NCBI GenBank assembly: GCA_030386875.1
Contig: CM059560.1
Coordinates: 43,442,757-43,506,756 of the forward strand
DNA: 64,000 nucleotides
Source: Morinoia aosen
Taxonomy: Eukaryota > Arthropoda > Malacostraca > Amphipoda > Talitridae
Direction of reading: 5' to 3'
Every line of letters begins with the position of its first letter. Positions within the stretch are counted from its first letter, which is position 1. A model generated the notes under the pieces. That model searched no databases. It saw only the letters and a program-made list of their open reading frames with translations, and had not been told where the DNA came from. Positions 1-11,900 of the stretch are shown one piece after another. Both the position numbers and the translations under genes were made by a program.

Positions 1-32
1 TTGTACGTTCTAGAGATATTTCCTGTACTCCT
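1..32. repeat. Class C monomer, representative (XbaI type)
   Basis: This class begins TTGTACGTTC and then TAGAGATATT TCCTG. It differs from class A at positions 5, 8, 10, 19, 20 and 22, making it the most divergent common class. Its TCTAGA hexamer (XbaI) supplies the only minus-strand stop codon (TAG) found in a consensus monomer. It is usually preceded by class B and followed by class A. Subtypes are AAATTT in place of ATATTT (33,860 and 33,988), TCTAGATATA (1,441, 3,777, 4,961) and GTTGTAG, which loses the XbaI site (673, 3,233). Confidence 0.96.
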
Positions 33-64
33 TTGTGCGCTGTAGAGATACCTTCTGTACTCCT
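33..64. repeat. Class A monomer, representative (majority type)
   Basis: This monomer is the majority type. It begins TTGTGCGCTG, continues TAGAGATACC, and has TTCTG at positions 21-25 before GTACTCCT. It holds one CpG, at positions 6-7. On the minus strand it has no stop codon in any frame. On the plus strand it carries TAG at positions 11-13. Frequent single-base variants are TTGTGTGCTG (for example at 65 and 1,313), TTGTGCACTG (28,324) and AGATTCC in place of AGATACC (193, 1,729). Confidence 0.97.
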
Positions 65-128
65 TTGTGTGCTGTAGAGATACCTTCTGTACTCCTTTGT
101 GCGCTGTAGAGATACCTTCTGTACTCCT

Positions 129-160
129 TTGTACGCTGTAGAGATACCTCGTGTACTCCT
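129..160. repeat. Class B monomer, representative
   Basis: This monomer begins TTGTACGCTG and has TCGTG in place of TTCTG at positions 21-25, which adds a second CpG at 22-23. It sits directly before a class C monomer here (161) and in most other places in the window. A related form, B', has the class A left half (TTGTGCGCTG) with the TCGTG right half, as at 2,561 and 9,793. B' behaves differently: it is followed by class D rather than C. Confidence 0.95.
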
Positions 161-1696
161 TTGTACGTTCTAGAGATATTTCCTGTACTCCTTTGTGCGC
201 TGTAGAGATTCCTTCTGTACTCCTTTGTGCGCTGTAGAGATACCTTCTGTACTCCTTTGTGCGCTGTAGAGATACCTTCTGTACTCCTTTGTGCGCTGTC
301 GAGATACCTTCTGTACTCCTTTGTGCGCTGTAGAGATACCTTCTGTACTCTTTTGTACGCTGTAGAGATACCTCGTGTACTCCTTTGTACGTTCTAGAGA
401 TATTTACTGTACTCCTTTTTGCGCTGTAGAGATACCTTCTGTACTCCTTTGTGCGCTGTAGAGATACCTTCTGTACTCCTTTGTGCGCTGTAGAGATACC
501 TTCTGTACTCCTTTGTGCGCTGTAGAGATACCTTCTGTACTCCTTTGTGCGCTGTAGAGATACCTTCTGAACTCCTTTGTGCGCTGTAGAGATACCTTCT
601 GTACTCCTTTGTGCGCTGTAGAGATACCTCGTGTACTCCTTTGTACGCTGTAGAGATACCTTCTGTACTCCTTTGTACGTTGTAGAGATATTTCCTGTAC
701 TCCTTTGTGCGCTGTAGAGATACCTTCTGTACTCCTTTGTGCGCTGTAGAGATACCTTCTGTACTCCTTTGTGCGCTGTAGAGATACCTTCTGTACTCCT
801 TTGTGCGCTGTAGAGATACGTTCTGTACTCCTTTGTGCGCAGTAGAGATACCTTCTGTACTCCTTTGTGCGCTGTAGAGATACCTTCTGTACTCCTTTGT
901 GCGCTGTAGAGATACCTTCTGTACTCCTTTGTACGCTGTAGAGATACCTTCTGTACTCCTTTGTTCGCTGTAGAGATACCTTCTGTACTCCTTTGTACGC
1001 TGTAGAGATACCTCGTGTACTCCTTTGTACGTTCTAGAGATATTTCCTGTACTCCTTTGTGCGCTGTAGAGATACCTTCTGTACTCCTTTGTGCGCTGTA
1101 GAGATACCTTCTGTACTCCTTTGTGCGCTGTAGAGATACCTTCTGTACTCCTTTGTACGCTGTAGAGATACCTTCTGTACTCCTTTGTGCGCTGTAGAGA
1201 TACCTTCTGTACTCATTTGTGCGCTGTAGAGATACCTTCTGTACTCCTTTGTACGCTGTAGAGATACCTCGTGTACTCCTTTGTACGTTCTAGAGATATT
1301 TCCTGTACTCCTTTGTGTGCTGTAGAGATACCTTCTGTACTCCTTTGTGCGCTGTAGAGATACCTTCTGTACTCCTTTGTGCGCTGTAGAGATACCTCCT
1401 GTACTCCTTTGTACGCTGTAGAGATACCTTCTGTACTCCTTTGTACGTTCTAGATATATTTCCTGTACTCCTTTGTGCGCTGTAGAGATACCTTCTGTAC
1501 TCCTTTGTACGCTGTAGAGATACCTCGTGTACTCCTTTGTACGTTCTAGAGATATTTCCTGTACTCCTTTGTGCGCTGTAGAGATACCTTCTGTACTCCT
1601 TTGTGTGCTGTAGAGATACCTTCTGTACTCCTTTGTGTGCTGTAGAGATACCTTCTGTACTCCTTTGTACGCTGTAGAGATACCTCGTGTACTCCT

Positions 1697-2368
1697 TTGT
1701 ACGTTCTAGAGATATTTCCTGTACTCCTTTGTGCGCTGTAGAGATTCCTTCTGTACTCCTTTGTGCGCTGTAGAGATACCTTCTGTACTCCTTTGTGCGC
1801 TGTAGAGATACCTTCTGTACTCCTTTGTACGCTGTAGAGATACCTTCTGTACTCCTTTGTGCGCTGTAGAGATACCTTCTGTACTCTTTTGTACGCTGTA
1901 GAGATACCTCGTGTACTCCTTTGTACGTTCTAGAGATATTTCCTGTACTCCTTTGTGCGCTGTAGAGATACCTTCTGTACTCCTTTGTGCGCTGTAGAGA
2001 TACCTTCTGTACTCCTTTGTGCGCTGTAGAGATTCCTTCTGTACTCCTTTGTACGCTGTAGAGATACATTCTGTACTCCTTTGTGCGCTGTAGAGATACC
2101 TTCTGTACTCCCTTGTACGCTGTAGAGATACCTCGTGTACTCCTTTGTACGTTCTAGAGATATTTCCTGTACTCCTTTGTGCGCTTTAGAGATACCTTCT
2201 ATACTCCTTTGTGCGCTGTAGAGATACCTTCTGTACTCCTTTGTGCGCTGTAGAGATACCTTCTGTACTCCTTTGTACGCTGTAGAGATACCTTCTGTAC
2301 TCCTTTGTGTGCTGTAGAGATACCTTCTGTACTCCTTTGTACGCTGTAGAGATACCTCGTGTACTCCT
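1697..2368. repeat. 7-monomer higher-order repeat, three tandem copies (3 x 224 bp)
   Basis: Monomers at 1,697, 1,921 and 2,145 are class C, and each starts the order C-A-A-A-D-A-B. The next C is at 2,369. Copies carry private variants: AGATTCC in the second monomer of copy 1 (1,729), ACATTC in the D of copy 2 (2,049), and a CTTTAG change in the A at 2,177 of copy 3. This is the cleanest run of the basic higher-order unit. Single copies or variants with 5 to 8 monomers occur across the array. Confidence 0.92.
1825..1856. repeat. Class D monomer, representative
   Basis: This class is A with a single diagnostic change, position 5 G to A (TTGTACGCTG), keeping TTCTG at 21-25. It usually occupies the fifth slot of the seven-monomer unit C-A-A-A-D-A-B. 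It has the left half of B and the right half of A, so it could be an intermediate or a recombinant between them. The sequence alone does not decide which. Confidence 0.93.
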
Positions 2369-2560
2369 TTTTACGTTCTAGAGATATTTCCTGTACTCCT
2401 TTGTGCGCTGTAGAGATACCTTCTGTACTCCTTTGTTCGCTGTAGAGATACCTTCTGTACTCCTTTGTGCGCTGTAGAGATACCTTCTGTACTCCTTTGT
2501 GCGCTGTAGAGATACCTTCTGTACTCCTTTGTGCGCTGTAGAGATACCTTCTGTACTCCT

Positions 2561-2752
2561 TTGTGCGCTGTAGAGATACCTCGTGTACTCCTTTGTACGC
2601 TGTAGAGATACCTTCTGTACTCCTTTGTACGCTGTAGAGATACCTCGTGTACTCCTTTGTGCGCTGTAGAGATACCTTCTGTACTCCTTTGTACGCTGTA
2701 GAGATACTTCGTGTACTCCTTTGTACGTTCTAGAGATATTTCGTGTACTCCT
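2561..2752. repeat. B'-D-B-A-B-C block
   Basis: Six monomers in this order: B' at 2,561, D at 2,593, B at 2,625, A at 2,657, B (with ACTTCG) at 2,689 and C (ending TTTCGTG) at 2,721. The same order recurs at 9,793-9,984, 13,569-13,760, 22,021 onward, 51,970 onward and 54,530 onward. The ACTTCG variant of the second B is shared by 2,689, 22,149, 52,098 and 54,658, which marks these as one lineage. Confidence 0.88.
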
Positions 2753-3168
2753 TTGTGCGCTGTAGAGATACCTTCTGTACTCCTTTGTGCGCTGTAGAGA
2801 TACCTTCTGTACTCCTTTGTGCGCTGTAGAGATACCTTCTGTACTCCTTTGTGCGCTGTAGAGATACCTTCTGTACTCCTTTGTGCGCTGTGGAGATACC
2901 TTCTGTACTCCTTTGTGCGCTGTAGAGATACCTTCTGTACTCCTTTGTGCGCTGTAGAGATACCTTCTGTACTCCTTTGTGCGCTGTAGAGATACCTTCT
3001 GTACTCCTTTGTGCGCTGTAGAGATACCTTCTGTACTCCTTTGTGCGCTGTAGAGATACCTTCTGTACTCCTTTGTGCGCTGTAGAGATACCTTCTGTAC
3101 TCCTTTGTGCGCTGTAGAGATACCTTCTGTACTCCTTTGTGCGCTGTAGAGATACCTTCTGTACTCCT
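2753..3168. repeat. Run of 13 consecutive class A monomers
   Basis: Thirteen A monomers in a row lie between the C at 2,721 and the B' at 3,169. One carries CTGTGGAG (2,881). The matching run at the right end of the window carries the same GTGGAG variant near 54,859. Such A runs give the longest stretches with no XbaI site. Confidence 0.88.
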
Positions 3169-3424
3169 TTGTGCGCTGTAGAGATACCTCGTGTACTCCT
3201 TTGTACGCTGTAGAGATACCTTCTGTACTCCTTTGTACGTTGTAGAGATATTTCCTGTACTCCTTTGTGCGCTGTAGAGATACCTTCTGTACTCCTTTGT
3301 GCGCTGTAGAGATACCTTCTGTACTTCTTTGTGCGCTGTAGAGATACCTTCTGTACTCCTTTGTGCGCTGTAGAGATACCTTCAGTACTCCTTTGTGCGC
3401 TGTAGAGATACCTTCTGTACTCCT

Positions 3425-5760
3425 TTGTGCGCTGTAGAGATACCTTCTGTACTCCTTTGTGCGCTGTAGAGATACCTTCTGTACTCCTTTGTACGCTGTA
3501 GAGATACCTTCTGTACTCCTTTGTTCGCTGTAGAGATACCTTCTGTACTCCTTTGTACGCTGTAGAGATACCTTCTCTACTCCTTTGTACGCTGTAGAGA
3601 TACCTCGTGTACTCCTTTGTACGTTCTAGAGATATTTCCTGTACTCCTTTGTGCGCTGTAGAGATACCTTCTGTACTCCTTTGTGCGCTGTAGAGATACC
3701 TTCTGTACTCCTTTGTGCGCTGTAGAGATACCTTCTGTACTCCTTTGTACGCTGTAGAGATACCTTCTGTACTCCTTTGTACGTTCTAGATATATTTCCT
3801 GTACTCCTTTGTGCGCTGTAGAGATACCTTCTGTACTCCTTTGTACGCTGTAGAGATACCTCGTGTACTCCTTTGTACGTTCTAGAGATATTTCCTGTAC
3901 TCCTTTGTGCGCTGTAGAGATACCTTCTGTACTCCTTTGTGTGCTGTAGAGATACCTTCTGTACTCCTTTGTGCGCTGTAGAGATACCTTCTGTACTCCT
4001 TTGTACGCTGTAGAGATACCTCGTGTACTCCTTTGTACGTTCTAGAGATATTTCCTGTACTCCTTTGTGCGCTGTAGAGATTCCTTCTGTACTCCTTTGT
4101 GCGCTGTAGAGATACCTTCTGTACTCCTTTGTGCGCTGTAGAGATACCTTCTGTACTCCTTTGTACGCTGTCTAGATACCTTCTGTACTCCTTTGTGCGC
4201 TGTAGAGATACCTTCTGTACTCTTTTGTACGCTGTAGAGATACCTCGTGTACTCCTTTGTACGTTCTAGAGATATTTCCTGTACTCCTTTTTGCGCTGTA
4301 GAGATACCTTCTGTACTCCTTTGTGCGCTGTAGTGATACCTTCTGTACTCCTTTGTGCGCTGTAGAGATACCTTCTGTACTCTTTTGTACGCTGTAGAGA
4401 TACCTTCTGTACTCCTTTGTGCGCTGTAGAGATACCTTCTGTACTCCTTTGTACGCTGTAGAGATACCTCGTGTACTCATTTGTACGTTCTAGAGATATT
4501 TCCTGTACTCCTTTGTGCGCTTTAGAGATACCTTCTGTACTCCTTTGTGCGCTGTAGAGATACCTTCTGTACTCCTTTGTACGCTGTAGAGATACCTTCT
4601 GTACTCCTTTGTGCGCTGTAGAGATACCTTCTGTACTCCTTTGTGCGCTGTAGAGATACCTTCTGTACTCCTTTGTACGCTGTAGAGATACCTTCTGTAC
4701 TCCTTTGTTCGCTGTAGAGATACCTTCTGTACTCCTTTGTACGCTGTAGAGATACCTTCTCTACTCCTTTGTACGCTGTAGAGATACCTCGTGTACTCCT
4801 TTGTACGTTCTAGAGATATTTCCTGTACTCCTTTGTGCGCTGTAGAGATACCTTCTGTACTCCTTTGTGCGCTGTAGAGATACCTTCTGTACTCCTTTGT
4901 GCGCTGTAGAGATACCTTCTGTACTCCTTTGTACGCTGTAGAGATACCTTCTGTACTCCTTTGTACGTTCTAGATATATTTCCTGTACTCCTTTGTGCGC
5001 TGTAGAGATACCTTCTGTACTCCTTTGTACGCTGTAGAGATACCTCGTGTACTCCTTTGTACGTTCTAGAGATATTTCCTGTACTCCTTTGTGCGCTGTA
5101 GAGATACCTTCTGTACTCCTTTGTGTGCTGTAGAGATACCTTCTGTACTCCTTTGTGCGCTGTAGAGATACCTTCTGTACTCCTTTGTACGCTGTAGAGA
5201 TACCTCGTGTACTCCTTTGTACGTTCTAGAGATATTTCCTGTACTCCTTTGTGCGCTGTAGAGATTCCTTCTGTACTCCTTTGTGCGCTGTAGAGATACC
5301 TTCTGTACTCCTTTGTGCGCTGTAGAGATACCTTCTGTACTCCTTTGTGCGCTGTCGAGATACCTTCTGTACTCCTTTGTGCGCTGTAGAGATACCTTCT
5401 GTACTCTTTTGTACGCTGTAGAGATACCTCGTGTACTCCTTTGTACGTTCTAGAGATATTTCCTGTACTCCTTTTTGCGCTGTAGAGATACCTTCTGTAC
5501 TCCTTTGTGCGCTGTAGAGATACCTTCTGTACTCCTTTGTGCGCTGTAGAGATACCTTCTGTACTCCTTTGTACGCTGTAGAGATACCTTCTGTACTCCT
5601 TTGTGCGCTGTAGAGATACCTTCTGTACTCCTTTGTACGCTGTAGAGATACCTCGTGTACTCCTTTGTACGTTCTAGAGATATTTCCTGTACTCCTTTGT
5701 GCGCTTTAGAGATACCTTCTGTACTCCTTTGTGCGCTGTAGAGATACCTTCCGTACTCCT
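3425..5760. repeat. 37-monomer (1,184-bp) tandem duplication, left copy
   Basis: Markers repeat at 1,184-bp spacing: TTGTTCGCTG at 3,521 and 4,705, TTCTCTACTCC near 3,573 and 4,757, TCTAGATATA at 3,777 and 4,961, AGATTCC near 4,080 and 5,264, CTTTTTGCGC near 4,288 and 5,472, and GCGCTTTAG at 4,517 and 5,701. The unit is roughly five 7-monomer units plus two monomers. The copies are 3,425-4,576 and 4,609-5,760, with a monomer between them that I could not assign. Confidence 0.87.
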
Positions 5761-6112
5761 TTGTGCGCTGTAGAGATACCTTCTGTACTCCTTTTTACGC
5801 TGTAGAGATACCTTCTGTACTCCTTTGTGCGCTGTAGAGATACCGTCTGTACCCCTTTGTACGCTGTAGAGATACCTCGTGTACTCCTTTGTACGTTCTA
5901 GAGATATTTCCTGTACTCCTTTGTGCGCTGTAGAGATACCTTCTGTACTCCTTTGTGCGCTGTAGAGATACCTTCTGTACTCCTTTGTGCGCTGTAGAGA
6001 TACCTTCTGTACTCCTTTGTGCGCTGTAAAGATACCTTCTGTACTCCTTTGTACGTTCTAGAGATATTTCCTGTACTCCTTTGTGCGCTGTAGAGATACC
6101 TTCTGTACTCCT

Positions 6113-6144
6113 TTGTACCCTGCAGAGATACCTTCTGTACTCCT
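6113..6144. repeat. Class E monomer at a recombination junction
   Basis: This monomer has TTGTACCCTG at its start and the PstI hexamer CTGCAG. Upstream (6,049 C, 6,081 A) the array follows the lineage of 58,018-58,081. From here on it follows the lineage of 60,130. The usual GAGACACC monomer three units upstream is missing. This marks a junction where 64 monomers differ between left and right. Confidence 0.82.
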
Positions 6145-7500
6145 TTGTGCGCTGTAGAGATACCTTGTGTACTACTTTGTACGCTGTAGAGATACCTCGT
6201 GTACTCCTTTGTACGTTCTAGAGATATTTCCTGTACTCCTTTGTGCGCTGTAGAGATACCTTCTGTACTCCTTTGTGCGCTGTAGAGATACCTTCTGTAC
6301 TTCTTTGTGCGCTGTAGAGATACCTTCTGTACTCCTTTGTACGCTGTAGAGATACCTTCTGTACTCCTTTGTGCGCTGTAGAGATACCTTCTGTACTCCT
6401 TTGTACGCTGTAGAGATACCTCGTGTACTCCTTTGTACGTTCTAGAGATATTTCCTGTACTCCTTTTTGCGCTGTAGAGATACCTTCTGTACTCCTTTGT
6501 GCGCTGTAGAGATACCTTCTGTACTCCTTTGTGCGCTGTAGAGATACCTTCTGTACTCCTTTGTGCGCGGTAGAGATACCTTCTGTAATCCTTTGTGCGC
6601 TGTAGAGATACCTTCTGTACTTCTTTGTGCGCTGTAGAGATACCTCGTGTACTCCTTTGTACGCTGTAGAGATACCTTCTGTACTCCTTTGTACGCTGTA
6701 GAGATACCTCGTGTACTCCTTTGTGCGCTGTAGAGATACCTCCTGTACTCCTTTGTACGCTGTAGAGATACCTCGTGTACTCCTTTGTACGTTCTAGAGA
6801 TATTTCCTTTACTCCTTTGTGCGCTGTAGAGATACCTTCTGTACTCCTTTGTGCGCTGTAGAGATACCTTCTGTACTCCTTTGTGCGCTGTAGAGATACC
6901 TTCTGTACTCCTTTGTGCGCTGTAGAGATACCTTCTGTACTTCTTTGTGCGCTGTAGAGATACCTTCTGTACTCCTTTGTGCGCTGTAGAGATACCTTCT
7001 GTACTCCTTTGTGCGCTGTAGAGATACCTTCTGTACTCCTTTGTGCGCTGTAGAGATACCTTCTGTACTCCTTTGTGCGCTGTAGAGATACCTCGTGTAC
7101 TCCTTTGTACGCTGTAGAGATACCTTCTGTACTCCTTTGTACGTTCTAGAGATATTTCCTGTACTCCTTTGTGCGCTGTAGAGATACCTTCTGTACTCCT
7201 TTGTGCGCTGTAGAGATACCTTCTGTACTCCTTTGTGCGCTGTAGAGATACCTACTGTACTCCTTTGTGCGCTGTAGAGATACCTTCTGTACTCCTTTGT
7301 GCGCTGTAGAGATACCTTCTGTACTCCTTTGTGCGTTGTAGAGATACCTTCTGTACTTCTTTGTGCGCTGTAGAGATACCTTCTGTACTCCTTTGTACGC
7401 TGTAGAGATACCTTCTGTACTCCTTTGTGCGCTGTAGAGATACCTTCTGTACTCCTTTGTACGCTGTAGAGATACCTCGTGTACTCCTTTGTACGTTCTA
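6113..7500. repeat. Continuation of left-right homology at a new displacement (matches 60130-61518)
   Basis: From the E monomer at 6,113 the array matches 60,130 onward at displacement 54,017. Shared markers are ACCTTGTGTACT, the GCGCGGTAG monomer with TGTAATCC (about 6,566), TTTCCTTTACTCC (6,806), TACCTACTG (about 7,251) and GTGCGTTGTAG (about 7,326). After about 7,500 another step occurs: a C with TTTACTG at 7,649 matches 62,083, 13 monomers further on once the +1 indel at 61,698 is counted. Confidence 0.8.
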
Positions 7501-8928
7501 GAGATATTTCCTGTACTCCTTTGTGCGCTGTAGAGATACCTTCTGTACTCCTTTGTGCGCTGTAGAGATACCTTCTGTACTCCTTTGTGCGCTGTAGAGA
7601 TACCTTCTGTACTCCTTTGTGCGCTGTAGAGATACCTTCTGTACTCCTTTGTACGTTCTAGAGATATTTACTGTACTCCTTTGTGCGCTGTAGAGATACC
7701 TTCTGTACTCCTTTGTACGCTGTAGAGATACCTCGTGTACTCCTTTGTACGTTCTAGAGATATTTCCTGTACTCCTTTGTGCGCTGTAGAGATACCTTCT
7801 GTACTCCTTTGTGCGCTGTAGAGATACCTTCTGTACTCCTTTGTACGCTGTAGAGATACCTCGTGTACTCCTTTGTACGTTCTAGAGATATTTCCTGTAC
7901 TCCTTTGTGCGCTGTAGAGAAACCTTCTGTACTCCTTTGTGCGCTGTAGAGATACCTTCTGTACTCCTTTGTACGCTGTAGAGATACCTCGTGTACTCCT
8001 TTGTACGTTCTAGAGATATTTCCTGTACTCCTTTGTGCGCTGTAGAGATACCTTCTGTACTCCTTTGTGCGCTGTAGAGATACCTTCTGTACTCCTTTGT
8101 GCGCTGTAGAGATACCTTCTGTACTCCTTTGTGCGCGGTAGAGATACCTTCTGTAATCCTTTGTGCGCTGTAGAGATACCTTCTGTACTTCTTTGTGCGC
8201 TGTAGAGATACCTCGTGTACTCCTTTGTACGCTGTAGAGATACCTTCTGTACTCCTTTGTACGCTGTAGAGATACCTCGTGTACTCCTTTGTGCGCTGTA
8301 GAGATACCTTATGTACTCCTTTGTACGCTGTAGAGATACCTCGTGTACTCCTTTGTACGTTCTAGAGATATTTCCTGTACTCCTTTGTGCGCTGTAGAGA
8401 TACCTTCTGTACTCCTTTGTGCGCTGTAGAAATACCTTCTGTACTCCTTTGTGCGCTGTAGAGATACCTTCTGTACTCCTTTGTGCGCTGTAGAGATACC
8501 TTCTGTACTCCTTTGTGCGCTGTAGAGATACCTTCTGTACTCCTTTGTGCGCTGTAGAGATACCTTCTGTACTCCTTTGTGCGCTGTAGAGATACCTTCT
8601 GTACTCCTTTGTACGCTGTAGAGACACCTTCTGTACTCCTTTGTGCGCTGTAGAGATACCTTCTGTACTCCTTTGTACGCTGTAGAGATACCTCGTGTAC
8701 TCCTTTGTACGTTCTAGAGATATTTCCTGTACTCCTTTGTGCGCTGTAGAGATACCTTCTGTACTCCTTTGTGCGCTGTAGAGATACCTTCTGTACTCCT
8801 TTGTGCGCTGTAGAGATGCCTTCTGTACTCCTTTGTACGCTGTAGAGATACCTCGTGTACTCCTTTGTACGTTCTAGAGATATTTCCTGTACTCCTTTGT
8901 GCGCTGTAGAGATACCTTCTGTACAACT

Positions 8929-11900
8929 TTGTGCGCTGTAGAGATACCTTCTGTACTCCTTTGTGCGCTGTAGAGATACCTTCTGTACTCCTCTGTACGC
9001 TGTAGAGATACCTTCTGTACTCCTTTGTGCGCTGTAGAGATACCTTCTGTACTCCTTTGTACGCTGTAGAGATACCTTCTGTACTCCTTCGTACGCTGTA
9101 GAGATACCTCGTGTACTCCTTTGTACGTACTAGAGATATTTCCTGTACTCCTTTGTGCGCTGTAGAGATACCTTCTGTACTCCTTTGTGCGCTGTAGAGA
9201 TACCTTCTGTACTCCTTTGTGCGCTGTAGAGATACCTTCTGTACTCCTTTGTACGCTGTAGAGATACCTTCTGTACTCCTTTGTGCGCTGTAGAGATACC
9301 TTCTGTACTCATTTGTACGCTGTAGAGATACCTTCTGTACTCCTTTGTACGCTGTAGAGATACCTCGTGTACTCCTTTGTACGTTCTAGAGATATTTCCT
9401 GTACTCCTTTGTGCGCTGTAGAGATACCTTCTGTACTCCTTTGTGCGCTGTAGAGATACCTTCTGTACTCCTTTGTGCGCTGTAGAGATACCTTCTGTAC
9501 TCCTTTGTACGCTGTAAAGATACCTTCTGTACTCCTTTGTGCGCTGTAGAGATACCTTCTGTACTCCTTTGTACGCTGTAGAGATACCTCGTGTACTCCT
9601 TTGTACGTTCTAGAGATATTTCCTGTACTCCTGTGTGCGCTGTAGGGATACCTTCTGTACACCTTTGTGCGCTGTAGAGATACCTTCTGTACTCCTTTGT
9701 GCGCTGTAGAGATACCTTCTGTACTCCTTTGTGCGCTGTAGAGATACCTTCTGTACTCCTTTGTGCGCTGTAGAGATACCTTCTGTACTCCTTTGTGCGC
9801 TGTAGAGATACCTCGTGTACTCCTTTGTACGCTGTAGAGATACCTTCTGTACTCCTTTGTACGCTGTAGAGATACCTCGTGTACTCCTTTGTGCGCTGTA
9901 GAGATACCTTCTGTACTCCTTTGTACGCTGTAGAGATACCTCGTGTACTCCTTTGTACGTTTTAGAGATATTTCCTGTACTCCTTTTGGCGCTGTAGAGA
10001 TACCTTCTGTACTCCTTTGTGCGCTGTAGAGATACCTTCCGAAATCCTTTGTGCGCTGTAGAGATACCTTCTGTACTCCTTTGTGCGCTGTAGAGATACC
10101 TTCTGTACTCCTTTGTGCGCTGTAGAGATACCTTCTGTACTCCTTTGTGCGCTGTAGAGATACCTTCTGTACTCCTTTGTGCGCTGTAGAGATACCTTCT
10201 GTACTCCTTTGTGCGCTGTAGAGATACCTTCTGTACTCCTTTGTGCGCTGTAGAGATACCTCGTGTACTCCTTTGTACGCTGTAGAGATACCTTCTGTAC
10301 TCCTTTGTGCGCTGTAGAGATACCTTCTGTACTCCTATGTACGCTGTAGAGATACCTCATGTACTCCTTTGTACGTTCTAGAGATATTTCCTGTACTCCT
10401 TTGTGCGCTGTAGAGATACCTTCTGTACTCCTTTGTGCGCTGTAGAGATACCTTCTGTACTCCTTTGTGCGCTGTAGAGATACCTTCTGTACTCCTTTGT
10501 GCGCTGTAGAGATACCTTCTGTACTCCTTTGTGCGCTGTAGAGATACCTCGTGTACTCCTTTGTACGCTGTAGAGATACCTTCTGTACTCCTTTGTACGC
10601 TGTAGAGACACCTCGTGTACTCCTTTGTGCGCTGTAGAGATCCCTTCTGTACTCCTTTGTACGCTATAGAGATACCTCGTGTACTCCTTTGTGCGCTCTA
10701 GAGATACCTTCTGTACTCCTTTGTACGCTGTAGAGATACCTCGTGTACTCCTTTGTACGTTCTAGAGATATTTCCTGTACTCCTTTGTGCGCTGTAGAGA
10801 TACCTTCTGTACTCCTTTGTGCGCTGTAGAGATATCTTCTGTACTCCTTTGTGCGCTGTAGAGATACCTTCTGTACTCCTTTGTGCGCTGTAGAGATACC
10901 TTCTGTACTCCTTTGTGCGCTGTAGAGATACCTTCTGTACTCCTTTGTGCGCTGTAGAGATACCATCTGTACTCCTTTGTGCGCTGTAGAGATACCTTCT
11001 GTACTCCTTTGTGCACTGTAGAGATACCTTCTGTACTCCTTTGTGCGCTGTAGAGATACCTCGTGTACTCCTTTGTACGCTGTAGAGATACCTTCTGTAC
11101 TCCTTTGTACGCTGTAGAGATACCTCGTGTACTCCTTTGTACGTTCTAGAGATATTTCCTGTACTCCTTTGTGCGCTGTAGAGATACCTTCTGTACTCCT
11201 TTGTGCGCTGTAGAGACACCTTCTGTACTCCTTTGTGCGTTGTAGAGATACCTTCTGTACTCCTTTGTGCGCTGTTGAGATACCTCGTGTACTCCTTTGT
11301 GCGCTGTAGAGATACCTTCTGTACTCCTTTGTGCGCTGTAGAGATACCTTCTGTACTCCTTTGTGCGCTGTAGAGATACCTTCTGTACTCCTTAGTGCGC
11401 TGTAGAGATACCTTCTGTACTCCTTTGTGCGCTGTAGAGATACCTTCTGTACTCCTTTGTGCGCTGTAGAGATACCTTCTGTACTCCTTTGTGCGCTGTA
11501 GAGATACCTCGTGTACTCCTTTGTACGCTGTAGAGATACCTTCTGTACTCCTTTGTACGCTGTAGAGATACCTCGTGTACTCCTTTGTACGTTCTAGAGA
11601 TATTTCCTGTACTCCTTTGTGCGCTGTGGAGATACCTTCTGTACTCCTTTGTGCGCTGTAGAGATACCTTCTGTACTCCTTTGTGCGCTGTAGAGATACC
11701 TTCTGTACTCCTTTGTGCGCTGTAGAGATACCTCGTGTACTCCTTTGTACGCTGTAGAGATACCTTCTGTACTCCTTTGTGCGCTGTAGAGATACCTTCT
11801 GTACTCCTTTGTGCGCTGTAGAGATACCTTCTGTACTCCTTTGTGCGCTGTAGAGATACCTTCTGTACTCCTTTGTGCGCTGTAGAGATACCTTCTGTAC

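Larger units (their letters stand above)
449..6112. repeat. Left copy of a ~5.7-kb segment shared with 52418-58081
   Basis: Rare variants match one for one at a displacement of 51,969 (1,624 monomers plus the net indel of +1): TTCTGAACTCC at 570, TTGTACGTTG at 673, GATACGTTCTG near 811, TTGTTCGCTG at 961, TTTCGTG near 2,738, GTGGAG at 2,891, TTCTCTACTCC near 3,573, CTGTCTAG near 4,171 and TTCCGTACTCC near 5,750. Scattered private differences exist (for example GCGCAGTAG near 840 and TTCAGTACTCC near 3,382), so this duplication is older than the 11-kb one. The left start is uncertain because it lies in class A monomers. Confidence 0.85.
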
